From Clostridiales bacterium CCNA10 (GTDB lineage Bacteria; Bacillota; Clostridia; Oscillospirales; Oscillospiraceae): a stretch of DNA of 64,000 nucleotides. Positions 26,784 through 33,434 of the stretch are shown here, piece after piece. The translations under genes were made by a program, and so were the position numbers. The notes below the pieces were generated by a model, which was not told the origin of the DNA, did no database searches, and worked only from the letters and a program-made list of their open reading frames with translations. The first letter of the stretch is position 1. Every line of letters begins with the position of its first letter. The stretch is taken from assembly GCA_003573975.1 (NCBI GenBank), contig AP018533.1:434001-498000 (forward strand), given 5' to 3'.

Positions 26784-27362
26784 ATGATCGATCTGATTTT
26801 ATTGGCGGCGGGCCCCGCCCGCCGGTTTGGACAGGAGCAGCTGCTGGGAGATGCAGGCGGTGCGCCCCTGTACCGCCGCGCCTTTGAGGCGGCCCGCCAG
26901 GCGGCGGATGCCATGATGGGCCTGCGGGTGCTGGTGGTGACGGCGAAGGGGGTGCTGGACGCCCCGATCCGGGAGTTCGGCTTCAACAAGGTGGTGGTGC
27001 CGGAAAACCGCCCCCTCAGCGCCTCGGTGGCGGCGGGCGCCCGGGCAGCCCGGTCCGGGGCAAGCCGGTGCTTTCTGCCCTGCGACCACGCAGGCTTCAA
27101 CGGGGAACTGCTCACCGGCTTTTTGCAGGGGTACATCCTCAGCGGCCGTACCCTGGGGCGGGCCCGCTGCGGCGGACAGGAGGGGCAGCCCACCGTGTTC
27201 GCCCCCTTCCTGCTGCCCGGGCTGCTGGCCCTGGAGGGGGAGGCGGACGGCTCCGCCCTGTTCCAGGGGCGGGAGAACCTGACCTTCTACTATGACGTCC
27301 CCGCCGAGGCTCTTCGGGAGGGTTTTGCCGGGCAGGGGGAGGCATCCGGTGAAGATCATTGA
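26784..27362 (+). CDS. MobA-like nucleotidyltransferase
   Basis: A 192-residue protein with the MobA/MocA-like NTP_transf_3 fold. It starts LILLAAGPARRFGQEQLLG, the nucleotide loop of enzymes such as molybdenum-cofactor cytidylyltransferase and CTP:sugar-phosphate transferases. The usual loop lysine (GxxK) is Gln here (GQEQLL), so activity may be altered. An acidic PCDHAGF segment near residue 100 could hold the metal ion. It overlaps the next gene by 14 bp. No xanthine dehydrogenase or molybdopterin genes are nearby, so the substrate is open. The ATG start is preferred over an upstream TTG at 26766. Confidence 0.7.
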   Translation: MIDLILLAAGPARRFGQEQLLGDAGGAPLYRRAFEAARQAADAMMGLRVLVVTAKGVLDAPIREFGFNKVVVPENRPLSASVAAGARAARSGASRCFLPCDHAGFNGELLTGFLQGYILSGRTLGRARCGGQEGQPTVFAPFLLPGLLALEGEADGSALFQGRENLTFYYDVPAEALREGFAGQGEASGEDH

Positions 27363-28170
27363 CGCCCACCTGCACCTCTTTCCGCCGGAGCCCCGCACCG
27401 ACGCCATGGCGGAGGCGGTGGGGCACCAAAACTCCACGGAGCATCTGCGGAAGGTCTACGGAGAACTGGGGATGGTCCACGGGGTGGTCATGGGCAACCG
27501 CACTTTGGAGACGGGGCGGCACTGCTATCCGGAGGATCTGTTCCACTATTGCGTGGGCCTGGACAGCCTGGTGCTGGACCGGGGACGTTCCATCCCGGAG
27601 GACCTGCCCGACCAGGTGGAGGAGCACCTGAAGCGGCCCTCCTGCTGTGGGGTGAAGCTGTATCCGGGGTACAACCGCCTGTGGCTGACCGACCCGGTGT
27701 ACGACCCCATCTACCGCCTGGCGGAGCGCTATGACAAGCCTGTGGCCATCCACACCGGCCTGACGGCCTATGCCCGGGCCCATTTGAAGTACAGCCACCC
27801 CCTGGCTCTGGATGAGGCGGCGGCGGACCACCCCCGCACCCGGTTCGTCATGTGCCACTTCGGGAACCCCTTCCTCCAGGAGGCCGCCGCCGTTCTGGGG
27901 AAGAACCCCAACGTCTGCGCGGACCTGTCCGGCCTGCTGGAGGGCCGGGTGGAGCTGGACCGCTATTTTGAGGAGCAGGCGGGCTACGCCGGACTGCTGA
28001 AAAGCTGGCTGGCCAGCACCTGCGCCTGGGACCGGATCCTGTACGGGACGGACTGGCCCATCGTCAATCTGGGGGAGTACATCGGCTTCATTCAGCGCCT
28101 GGCGCCGGAGCGGCACTGGGAGGCGGTGTTCTTTGAAAACGCGAACCGGGTCTACGGCCTGGGACTGTGA
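27349..28170 (+). CDS. Amidohydrolase-2 family metal-dependent hydrolase
   Basis: A 273-residue TIM-barrel protein of the Amidohydrolase_2 group (hydrolases and decarboxylases). It begins VKIIDAHLHLF, supplying the HxH metal pair, and has a mid barrel His in VAIHTGLTAY, FVMCHFGNP with a further His, and the late Asp in LYGTDWPIV. The GTG start has GGGGGAGG six bases before it and lies inside the end of the nucleotidyltransferase gene, so the two are coupled. The longer frame to 27292 is unlikely. Substrate unknown; lactone or carboxylic-acid decarboxylation are known in the family. Confidence 0.85.
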   Translation: MKIIDAHLHLFPPEPRTDAMAEAVGHQNSTEHLRKVYGELGMVHGVVMGNRTLETGRHCYPEDLFHYCVGLDSLVLDRGRSIPEDLPDQVEEHLKRPSCCGVKLYPGYNRLWLTDPVYDPIYRLAERYDKPVAIHTGLTAYARAHLKYSHPLALDEAAADHPRTRFVMCHFGNPFLQEAAAVLGKNPNVCADLSGLLEGRVELDRYFEEQAGYAGLLKSWLASTCAWDRILYGTDWPIVNLGEYIGFIQRLAPERHWEAVFFENANRVYGLGL

Positions 28171-28172
28171 CC

Positions 28173-28240
28173 GGAGGAAGGGAAGAATGTGCGGCCCAGG
28201 GCCTCTGTGCTCCCGCTGAGTGGTGTGAATGGGAAGCTGC
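28173..28240. repeat. Direct repeat copy A flanking an AT-rich segment
   Basis: A 68-bp sequence nearly identical to 29614-29679. The 56-bp core (28185-28240) differs from copy B by one inserted G and two substitutions. It includes a ribosome-site-like GGAGGAAGGGAAG and an ATG at 28187. In copy A the extra G gives only a 10-codon frame (28187-28219, beginning MCG). The DNA abruptly becomes AT-rich after it. Confidence 0.8.
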
Positions 28241-28304
28241 CTGGGAGTTTGCCCGTATTTCCATACAAAATTTAATTCAGAGCAGCAAAGATCAGTTTTG
28301 ACTG

Positions 28305-28583
28305 TCAGACATTGAACCAGTTTAGAATTAGTATCTCAAGCAGCCAAATGACAATGCAAAGAAAATCATACTGTGTCCGTCTCGTTTTCTCCTCTGCCGC
28401 GCGGAGCCCAAAAAATATTAGTCCCACAACGGGGAACGCAAAACTCCAGGTTCCATCTAAAGAGGGAAAGAATGGGGTTAGAATCAGGAGCAGTATGAGA
28501 GCCAGCGAGCTTTGAACAAGGTAGGATTTATCCGTATTTAGGAAAGATCGCCATTTTAGATAATACTGTTTGATTTGTTCCAT
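28305..28583 (-). CDS. Small membrane protein, unknown function
   Basis: A 92-residue protein with two or three hydrophobic segments (about 25-45, 46-62 and 72-90) around a charged loop EEKTRRTQYD. I recognise no family. Last gene of a run of three tiny membrane proteins on the minus strand, starting ten bases after the stop of the preceding one. Its base composition is markedly more AT-rich than the flanking chromosome, suggesting acquisition. Confidence 0.55.
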   Translation of the reverse strand: MEQIKQYYLKWRSFLNTDKSYLVQSSLALILLLILTPFFPSLDGTWSFAFPVVGLIFFGLRAAEEKTRRTQYDFLCIVIWLLEILILNWFNV

Positions 28584-28593
28584 AAGTCTTTAG

Positions 28594-28914
28594 TCAACCT
28601 TTCTCCCGCTTTTTATCTGATACCTGTTGATGGATCCTAAGCCCTATTCCCCCCGCAAAAGCGCCCAATGGAAATCCCGTTGCAAAGTATGCAATCGTAC
28701 CTGGTAATTCACTGCCGTGCTGACTCAAGTAGAAAGCAACAAACCATATGATTACCACAACAGCAGAACTTGCGACGGTTATTTTCCAAGGTGATGTTCT
28801 GTTCTTTTCTTCAATCCGAAAAAACAGTCCCGCACAAAACATTGGAAACAACACAGGCAAAGAATATCCTATGTCAGCAAGCAGCCAATTCACAAAAACA
28901 TCCTGTATAGTCAT
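28594..28914 (-). CDS. Small membrane protein, unknown function
   Basis: A 106-residue protein with three predicted membrane segments (about 15-32, 44-63 and 72-92) and a basic C-terminus (VSDKKREKG). Segments such as FPMFCAGLFFRIEEKNRTSPWKI look like a genuine coding sequence, but I recognise no family. It is AT-rich like its neighbours. No strong ribosome site is visible before the ATG. Confidence 0.5.
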   Translation of the reverse strand: MTIQDVFVNWLLADIGYSLPVLFPMFCAGLFFRIEEKNRTSPWKITVASSAVVVIIWFVAFYLSQHGSELPGTIAYFATGFPLGAFAGGIGLRIHQQVSDKKREKG

Positions 28915-29036
28915 ACGAAGTATAAACGACGATCAGAATGAGAAATAGGTCGGTTATTCAATACGGCCATGATGGAAGAACTGATCTGCTGGAATTTTCT
29001 GCATTATACAATGCTTCCAATTATTTGTAGAAAATA
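28915..29036. other. AT-rich spacer between small membrane-protein genes
   Basis: About 120 bp without a supported gene. A plus-strand frame crossing it (28969-29205) has atypical composition and overlaps a better minus-strand gene. Confidence 0.4.
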
Positions 29037-29216
29037 TTATGTATTAGGAAGAAACGCCATAATTATAAATATTATTACCCCACAACATATACTTGACATC
29101 ACAATATATTTTTGCTCCCCACCATTTTCTTTCAAGATTTCTCTGATTGCCTTTGTTAAAAAAACAGGGAACATGAACCCTAAAAAAGACGCTAATAATT
29201 TATAAAAAGCAATCAT
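29037..29216 (-). CDS. Tiny membrane protein (59 residues), unknown function
   Basis: A 59-residue frame with a textbook ribosome site, AGGAGG eight bases before the ATG. It has a hydrophobic N-terminus with FLGFMFPVFL, a charged middle (TKAIREILKENGGEQK) and a second hydrophobic segment ending at FLPNT. That makes two membrane passes. It is the first of three small membrane-protein genes on this strand. Too short for many gene finders, but the ribosome site and hydrophobic pattern support it. Function unknown. Confidence 0.55.
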   Translation of the reverse strand: MIAFYKLLASFLGFMFPVFLTKAIREILKENGGEQKYIVMSSICCGVIIFIIMAFLPNT

Positions 29217-29251
29217 GTTCGTTTCCTCCTATAAAACGGGCGGTTAAAGCA

Positions 29252-29290
29252 GTGGATCACGCCGAAAGGATCGGAGTGATCCACCTTTTT
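29252..29290 (+). terminator. Terminator-like hairpin
   Basis: A 9-bp stem GTGGATCAC/GTGATCCAC (29252-29260 and 29276-29284) with an inner GCC/GGA region, followed on the plus strand by CTTTTTT. It lies between the fragment at 29290 and the small membrane-protein genes. The orientation with a T-tail is plus, although the known genes here read minus. Confidence 0.5.
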
Positions 29291-29601
29291 TACGCCGTCC
29301 AGGTATAGCGATCGTAGTAATGGAACGTATGATTTCCTTCTGCCATCATTTCTTGTGATACATCAGGGCTTAATGAAAAAGAAATTGATGAATCGGCAAT
29401 GTCTACTCCAAGGGAAATATCCCACGAAATATCAACTGTCATCGTTGTATGTGCATAAGCCACAAACACCTGAATAGTGTCCATATTATAGGAATCGGAC
29501 TGTGTGCTTACCTCAGTAATTCCACTGATATGTTTTCCATAATTATAATCATGCATTAAATCTGGGTTTCCAACAACAGCTCTATTGCTAAAAGTATCCA
29601 T
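29290..29601 (-). pseudogene. C-terminal fragment of an unknown, probably secreted protein
   Basis: A 103-residue frame without a convincing ribosome site before its first ATG. The same frame stays open upstream straight through repeat copy B, so the natural N-terminus appears to have been lost at the repeat junction. The sequence is polar and strand-rich (GITEVSTQSDSYNMDTIQVF, TVDISWDISLGVDI), as in a secreted beta-sheet domain. No family recognised. Probably a remnant. Confidence 0.45.
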
Positions 29602-29613
29602 ATCAACATCTTT

Positions 29614-29679
29614 GAGGAGGGAACGAATGTGCGCCCAGGGCCGCTGTGCTCCCGCTGAGTGGTATGAATGGGAAGCTGC
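29614..29679. repeat. Direct repeat copy B
   Basis: Second copy of the 28173 repeat, same orientation, about 1.44 kb away. It opens with GAGGAGGGAACGA and an ATG at 29627. The AT-rich DNA between the copies carries the three small membrane genes and the truncated fragment. Confidence 0.8.
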
Positions 29680-29758
29680 GGGACGGCCGCGGCGGGCTGG
29701 AAGAGCTGTGCGCCGTTCTGATCCATATCTCTGTTCTATGCTGATTTGGAGGGTTTGA
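29627..29758 (+). pseudogene. Mini-ORF resembling a shrunken SRAP (YedK/HMCES) gene
   Basis: A 43-codon frame with GAGGAGG six bases upstream. It begins Met-Cys and then reads GRCAPAEWYEWE, which resembles the RCLxPAxxYYEW motif of SRAP proteins. In those, the catalytic Cys2 and this motif are normally separated by about 80 or more residues. The intervening part would be missing. Copy A carries a frameshifted version. This is pattern recognition from memory; chance is possible. Confidence 0.35.
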
Positions 29759-29785
29759 TATATTTTAAAATAACACTGAATAACG

Positions 29786-29820
29786 GTTTACCCGTTTATG
29801 CATAGTGTAACGGGTAAACT
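29786..29820. terminator. Inverted repeat near the DUF1906 remnant
   Basis: GTTTACCCGTT and AACGGGTAAAC arms around a 12-base loop (about 29786-29820). It adjoins the terminator of the minus-strand genes. Confidence 0.5.
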
Positions 29821-29826
29821 GTAAAA

Positions 29827-29865
29827 AACGGGGAAAGACATTTATTATACCTCTCCCCGTTTACT
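29827..29865 (-). terminator. Terminator of the XRE-lipoprotein-DUF1906 gene set
   Basis: On the minus strand AACGGGGA and TCCCCGTT arms are followed by TTTTTAC, a typical stem with T-tail about 30 bp after the stop codon at 29892. Confidence 0.65.
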
Positions 29866-29891
29866 TATAGACTCACATCTCTAATTTTTTC

Positions 29892-30510
29892 TTAACGTCT
29901 CCAACCACCCGTTCCCGAAGACGAGGACTCGCAAGGATCCACATCAATCCCACCGACAGAAATAGGTAGCTTCTGCTTAATGTTCCATTGAGTATAAGAA
30001 CTAGATCCCTGCCAAGCAGTTGCATTAGCTAGCATTGTATACACGGAAGATTTATTTTTTTCAACGCTAGAGCAAACAAGGCCAGATCCATAAACTCCCA
30101 TCCTATATCCTTCTGGATTTCCTTCTTTATCAATAATAGCCTGATAAACAGCATCGAAATAAGGGAGAATATTACTTCTCACAACACTTTCCAATGGATC
30201 AAAGTCTACACAAAAGTAGATTGCAGTATTTTTAGGCTGTCTCAAATATCGCGCAAGTTCCAATGCCTCAATTACATCGCTTTTCCCTTGTGAGGCAGAA
30301 TAGTGGGTACTCGAATTCATCCCTTTTGGCTGATAAAGTGAGACGATTTCAAGTCCAGCATTACAAATAAGCCACTTCCTTTTCCGTTAAATCATTATGA
30401 GCGCCTTTCAGGTAATCAATGTATCTTCCAACAAAAGAATACCCTTTTCCCACAAGAGCATCAACCCTTGAATCTGTTAAATAAGCCGCAGTGTCACAGC
30501 CTTTTGCCAT
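29892..30510 (-). pseudogene. Frameshifted DUF1906 (glycoside-hydrolase-like, Rv2525c-type) gene
   Basis: Two frames together encode one DUF1906 domain. The first (30510-30361, ATG with AGAAGG upstream) starts MAKGCDTAAYLTD and stops after LTEKEVAYL. The second carries on immediately in another frame with NAGLEIVSLYQPKG, then IYFCVDFDP and the terminal WQGSSSYTQWNIKQ. A change of two missing (or one extra) bases in TTGTAATGC restores the whole. DUF1906 proteins resemble lysozyme-like TIM barrels thought to act on cell walls or other glycans. Either the gene is inactivated or the read has an indel. No signal peptide is visible. Confidence 0.7.
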
Positions 30511-30569
30511 ATAAATCCTTCTTTCTCTATACGATTTATGGTATGCTTTTTTTCTGATTTTCTATTGTA

Positions 30570-31292
30570 TTAAAAGTAGAGAGTATCGCTTGACCAATTC
30601 CATTCTTTGAAGTCGGTGCTACTCATATATAACTGGTAATGATTTTCTTCTTCTCCAATGAGACAAATTGGAAAACAAACGCTTTTAGAGGTAATAATGG
30701 GTGACATTGCTGTAACTGTAATTGGAGTTCCATATTCTTCTGGTACACAAACCTCTAACCGTTTCCATGACACACCTCCGTCCTTTGTTTCATAGATTTC
30801 AGGGCCTTGGCAGATAGTTTGACGAAAACAAATAAATCCGTGTTCCGAAGAAATAAACCCCACGCCAGTTATAGCAAAAGAAGGTAATCCTTTTTCGCAC
30901 ACATTTGAGCTGATTACAACCGGAGTCCATGTGCGTCCTTTATCAGATGATAAAAACACATTATATGGCGTCCAGTTAGCAGAAGATCTGCCGCAAATAA
31001 TAACCCATTGTACGCCTTTGCTTGACCATCCATAAAATGCTGATACTTCATCCGTCACCTTGATCTCATTCTCTACAGCAGGAAATCCTTGTAAAGCCAT
31101 GTCAATTGGAAGTTTGACTGCAAGTTCTCCTGAAGGATATTGTAATATGAGATCTTCTCTGTTTGAATAAGTCTGAAGTTGTACTGTGGTCGAAAAGGGG
31201 ACATTACCCATATTCAAACTACTACAAGATAGACAACACAACGAAATCAATACTGTATAAAAAATAACTATTACTTTTTTCAATGTTTCCAC
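30570..31292 (-). CDS. BNR/Asp-box repeat lipoprotein
   Basis: A 240-residue lipoprotein: signal peptide with lipobox LSCS (Cys about 23). The mature protein carries two clear Asp-box motifs, LSSDKGRTWTPV and ETKDGGVSWKRL, the hairpin turns of beta-propellers found in sialidases, YCF48-like and photosystem-assembly-type proteins. With so few blades it may be a partial or small propeller. No sialidase catalytic arginines can be assigned. It begins five bases after the stop of the secreted protein upstream, so it is in one operon with it. Function unknown. Confidence 0.7.
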   Translation of the reverse strand: METLKKVIVIFYTVLISLCCLSCSSLNMGNVPFSTTVQLQTYSNREDLILQYPSGELAVKLPIDMALQGFPAVENEIKVTDEVSAFYGWSSKGVQWVIICGRSSANWTPYNVFLSSDKGRTWTPVVISSNVCEKGLPSFAITGVGFISSEHGFICFRQTICQGPEIYETKDGGVSWKRLEVCVPEEYGTPITVTAMSPIITSKSVCFPICLIGEEENHYQLYMSSTDFKEWNWSSDTLYF

Positions 31293-31297
31293 CTTAT

Positions 31298-31708
31298 TTA
31301 GTAATTTACATACCCAGAAACAGAAATGACCGAAGACGAATTGTTTCTCACCGCCAGATAGTAATGACCTCTTTGTGTGACCTCGATAGACCGGTCAAAA
31401 CTCCCTGTTGTCGTATTCAGGCCGTAGAACAGGCCGTCTGGCGCGATCAGCCCAAAGTCTACACTTGCGGAAAACGGAGAGTACGTTGCCTTGATCGTTA
31501 CGACCTCACCAACCTCCAGGGGGAAGCTGCTGCCGGCCTTTACGGTACGATTGGCTCGCACTTCCATATCAAACTTGCCCGTTGCGCGCACCACAGAAAT
31601 GGTCTCCTCCGCGCCCAGACATTCTTCTGCGGCAGATACATTTACTCCAAAACAGGACAGCATCATGACCAGTGCCAGTATGACAGTCAAGCATTGGTTC
31701 TTCTTCAT
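31298..31708 (-). CDS. Small secreted protein, unknown family
   Basis: A 136-residue protein with a clean signal peptide (MKKNQCLTVILALVMMLSCF... cut after NVSA). The mature domain of about 110 residues is Ser/Thr/Val-rich, strand-forming and without cysteines in its second half (for example VGEVVTIKATYSPFSASVDF). It looks like a single beta-sandwich. The ATG at 31708 follows GGAAGGGGG; the frame runs on to 31750 without a ribosome site. It lies just after the XRE-type regulator gene and is probably controlled by it. Confidence 0.7.
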   Translation of the reverse strand: MKKNQCLTVILALVMMLSCFGVNVSAAEECLGAEETISVVRATGKFDMEVRANRTVKAGSSFPLEVGEVVTIKATYSPFSASVDFGLIAPDGLFYGLNTTTGSFDRSIEVTQRGHYYLAVRNNSSSVISVSGYVNY

Positions 31709-31733
31709 CTTTTTCACCCCCTTCCGTTTGCGG

Positions 31734-32150
31734 CTACCATTCCAGGTCAAATGCTTCTTCGACTTCTACCTCACTCCCCTCTATGTTATTCATTGAAACA
31801 GGATTCTCGTTCCTGTCCTGAAAAAACGTGGAACAGAGGATTACTGCCATGATCCCGATCCCGACCAGCATCAGTGCGAACCATTTTGGCTTTTTGTGAT
31901 GCCCCACTTCTGTATTTTCCCCGGTTCTCCGTTCCACATGGGCGGGTCCTGGATCGTCCTCATTCAGCAAGTATTCCAGAGGAACATCGTATAGGGCCGC
32001 TAAAGTTTTCAAATTTTCCGTGGACGGTTTTGAGGCGCCCGCTTCCCACTTGGAAACCGCCTGCCGGGAGACTCCCAATTGTTCCGCCAGATTGAATTGG
32101 GACAGCCCATTTGCTTTCCGCAGGGAGATCAGCTTTTCTTCCAATTTCAT
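31734..32150 (-). CDS. XRE-family regulator with a C-terminal membrane anchor
   Basis: A 138-residue protein. The N-terminal Cro/C1 helix-turn-helix (residues about 5-60) contains GLSQFNLAEQLGVSRQAVSKWE. A short linker is followed by one membrane segment (about 91-110, WFALMLVGIGIMAVILCS) and an acidic extracellular tail. Such membrane-tethered XRE proteins may sense envelope conditions. First gene of the minus-strand set, with an operator-overlapped promoter just upstream, so autoregulation is likely. ATG with a weak AGAAG ribosome site. Confidence 0.82.
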   Translation of the reverse strand: MKLEEKLISLRKANGLSQFNLAEQLGVSRQAVSKWEAGASKPSTENLKTLAALYDVPLEYLLNEDDPGPAHVERRTGENTEVGHHKKPKWFALMLVGIGIMAVILCSTFFQDRNENPVSMNNIEGSEVEVEEAFDLEW

Positions 32151-32163
32151 CTTCTACACCCCT

Positions 32164-32207
32164 AACATACAAAAAGATTTGACAAAAGTAAACCAACTTG
32201 GGTTTAC
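32164..32207 (-). promoter_or_regulatory. Promoter and operator of the XRE regulator operon
   Basis: On the minus strand TTTACT (32192-32187) and TATGTT (32169-32164), 17-bp spacer. The -35 box lies inside a perfect inverted repeat GTAAACC-N6-GGTTTAC (32188-32194 and 32201-32207), a size and position typical of an XRE repressor site. Confidence 0.65.
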
Positions 32208-32577
32208 ATTTTAGGCAACTGCTGGTTGCATTTCGTGTTTTTCATATTTTTTCTGAAACCTGCGGCCCTGTTCCCGGGTGGTCTGGCCGCCCGCTGTCTC
32301 TGTTGTAATTTTCTGTATTGTATAATACGGCCAGTTGTTTAGCAAGTACTTCCGCTTGTTTTTGTGATAGTGGTACAAAAGAGCGGGAAAACAGCCCGCC
32401 GAAAAGCCGGACTGGGATCGGGCTTTTTCGGCGGGCTTCCGGCGGTTTGTGCTCAGCCGGGCGGCCGACAGATGGGGGTCCGTCGCCGTCATGGCAGTCT
32501 GACAGAACTGTGCTGCCACGGCGGAGAAATTTCACACGGACGGAGCCGGAAAAAAGCGTGGAGTTGCCTGCCGCCTA
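32208..32577. other. Intergenic region without a supported gene
   Basis: About 370 bp at the edge of the AT-rich island. Several overlapping frames are present on both strands, but none has a ribosome site or a recognisable product. It holds a terminator-like hairpin (see 32393). Confidence 0.45.
32393..32437. terminator. Hairpin with AAAA/TTTTT inside the stem
   Basis: AGCCCGCCGAAAAGCC (32393-32408) pairs with GGCTTTTTCGGCGGGCT (32421-32437) with one extra T. Probably an old terminator, since no gene ends close by. Confidence 0.45.
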
Positions 32578-32606
32578 TTGCTTTTTTGCCGCCCCCCCAC
32601 TATAAT
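32578..32606 (+). promoter_or_regulatory. Promoter candidate for the 32724 gene
   Basis: TTGCTT (32578-32583) and a perfect TATAAT (32601-32606), 17-bp spacer. A second TATAAT follows at 32613-32618. Confidence 0.55.
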
Positions 32607-32723
32607 AGCCAGTATAATCAGAGCAGTGCGCCCAAGAGCGCATTTGCGTCCCTTCGGCGGTCCGGCCAGAGGGAAGGACGGGCTTCCCGGCCCGATCTGA
32701 ATGGATAGGGAGGGATCTCTGAC

Positions 32724-33383
32724 GTGCGCCGAGCCGTGTTTCCCCTGCTTCTTTTTTTGTTTGGCTTTATTTTGGGACTGCTGTGTCTGTTTCCCATCCA
32801 CACAGTGTCGCCTAAGATGGATGCGGCTCCGCTGACCGCCAGCCGCGCGGGGGAGGAGCCTGCGTCCACTTCAGAGGCGTCCACCAGCGGCCTGCTGCGG
32901 GCCGCGGCCCGCGCGGCGGAGGCGCTGAAGGCAGAGGATTATGGGACCCTGGGAGATCTGGTCCACCCGGAGCGGGGGCTGACCTTTACCGCCTGCTCCA
33001 CCGTGGACCTGAGCACTGACCGGAACTTTACCGCTGACGAGATCCGCGGCCTGACCGAGAACCCCAGGCAGTATCTGTGGGGATATGAGGACGGCCGGGG
33101 CAGTCCCATCCTTTTGACGATGGAAGAATTTGTGCGGCAGTATATCTTTGCTGTGGACTATACCCAGGCCCCCAAGGTGGGGGTGGACCAGGTGGTGCTC
33201 AGCGGGAACGCTCTGGAGAACGTGGCCCAGGCCTATCCGGACTGCCGCTTTGTGGACCTGTGCTATCCGGAGCTGGACCCGGACTTCGGGGGGCTGGACT
33301 GGTGTTCCCTCAAGCTGGTGTTTACCCCTCTGGAGGGACAATGGCGGCTGGTGGGTCTGATCCACAGCCAGTGGACCATCTGA
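32724..33383 (+). CDS. Membrane-anchored or secreted protein of unknown function
   Basis: A 219-residue protein with one N-terminal hydrophobic segment (about 5-25) and a Ser/Ala-rich linker. The extracellular domain from about 60 includes LVHPERGLTFTACSTVDL, a pattern I recall from uncharacterised lipoproteins with an HPxxGxxF motif. No cysteine at a lipobox. The GTG start has AGGGAGGG nine bases upstream. It lies 51 bp before trkA and may be co-transcribed with the potassium genes, but no functional link is visible. Confidence 0.7.
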   Translation: MRRAVFPLLLFLFGFILGLLCLFPIHTVSPKMDAAPLTASRAGEEPASTSEASTSGLLRAAARAAEALKAEDYGTLGDLVHPERGLTFTACSTVDLSTDRNFTADEIRGLTENPRQYLWGYEDGRGSPILLTMEEFVRQYIFAVDYTQAPKVGVDQVVLSGNALENVAQAYPDCRFVDLCYPELDPDFGGLDWCSLKLVFTPLEGQWRLVGLIHSQWTI

Positions 33384-33434
33384 CCGGCGGACGGTCCGGC
33401 GAAGGATAAGAGAAATGAAGAGAGGTCGCTTGCC

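Noticed and set aside
28969-29205. A 78-codon plus-strand frame in the AT-rich island
   Set aside because: It lacks a ribosome site and overlaps the better-supported 59-residue minus-strand gene.
32318-32708. Overlapping frames of about 90-115 codons near the island edge
   Set aside because: They have no ribosome sites, an Arg/Pro/Gly-rich shadow composition and no recognisable domain.
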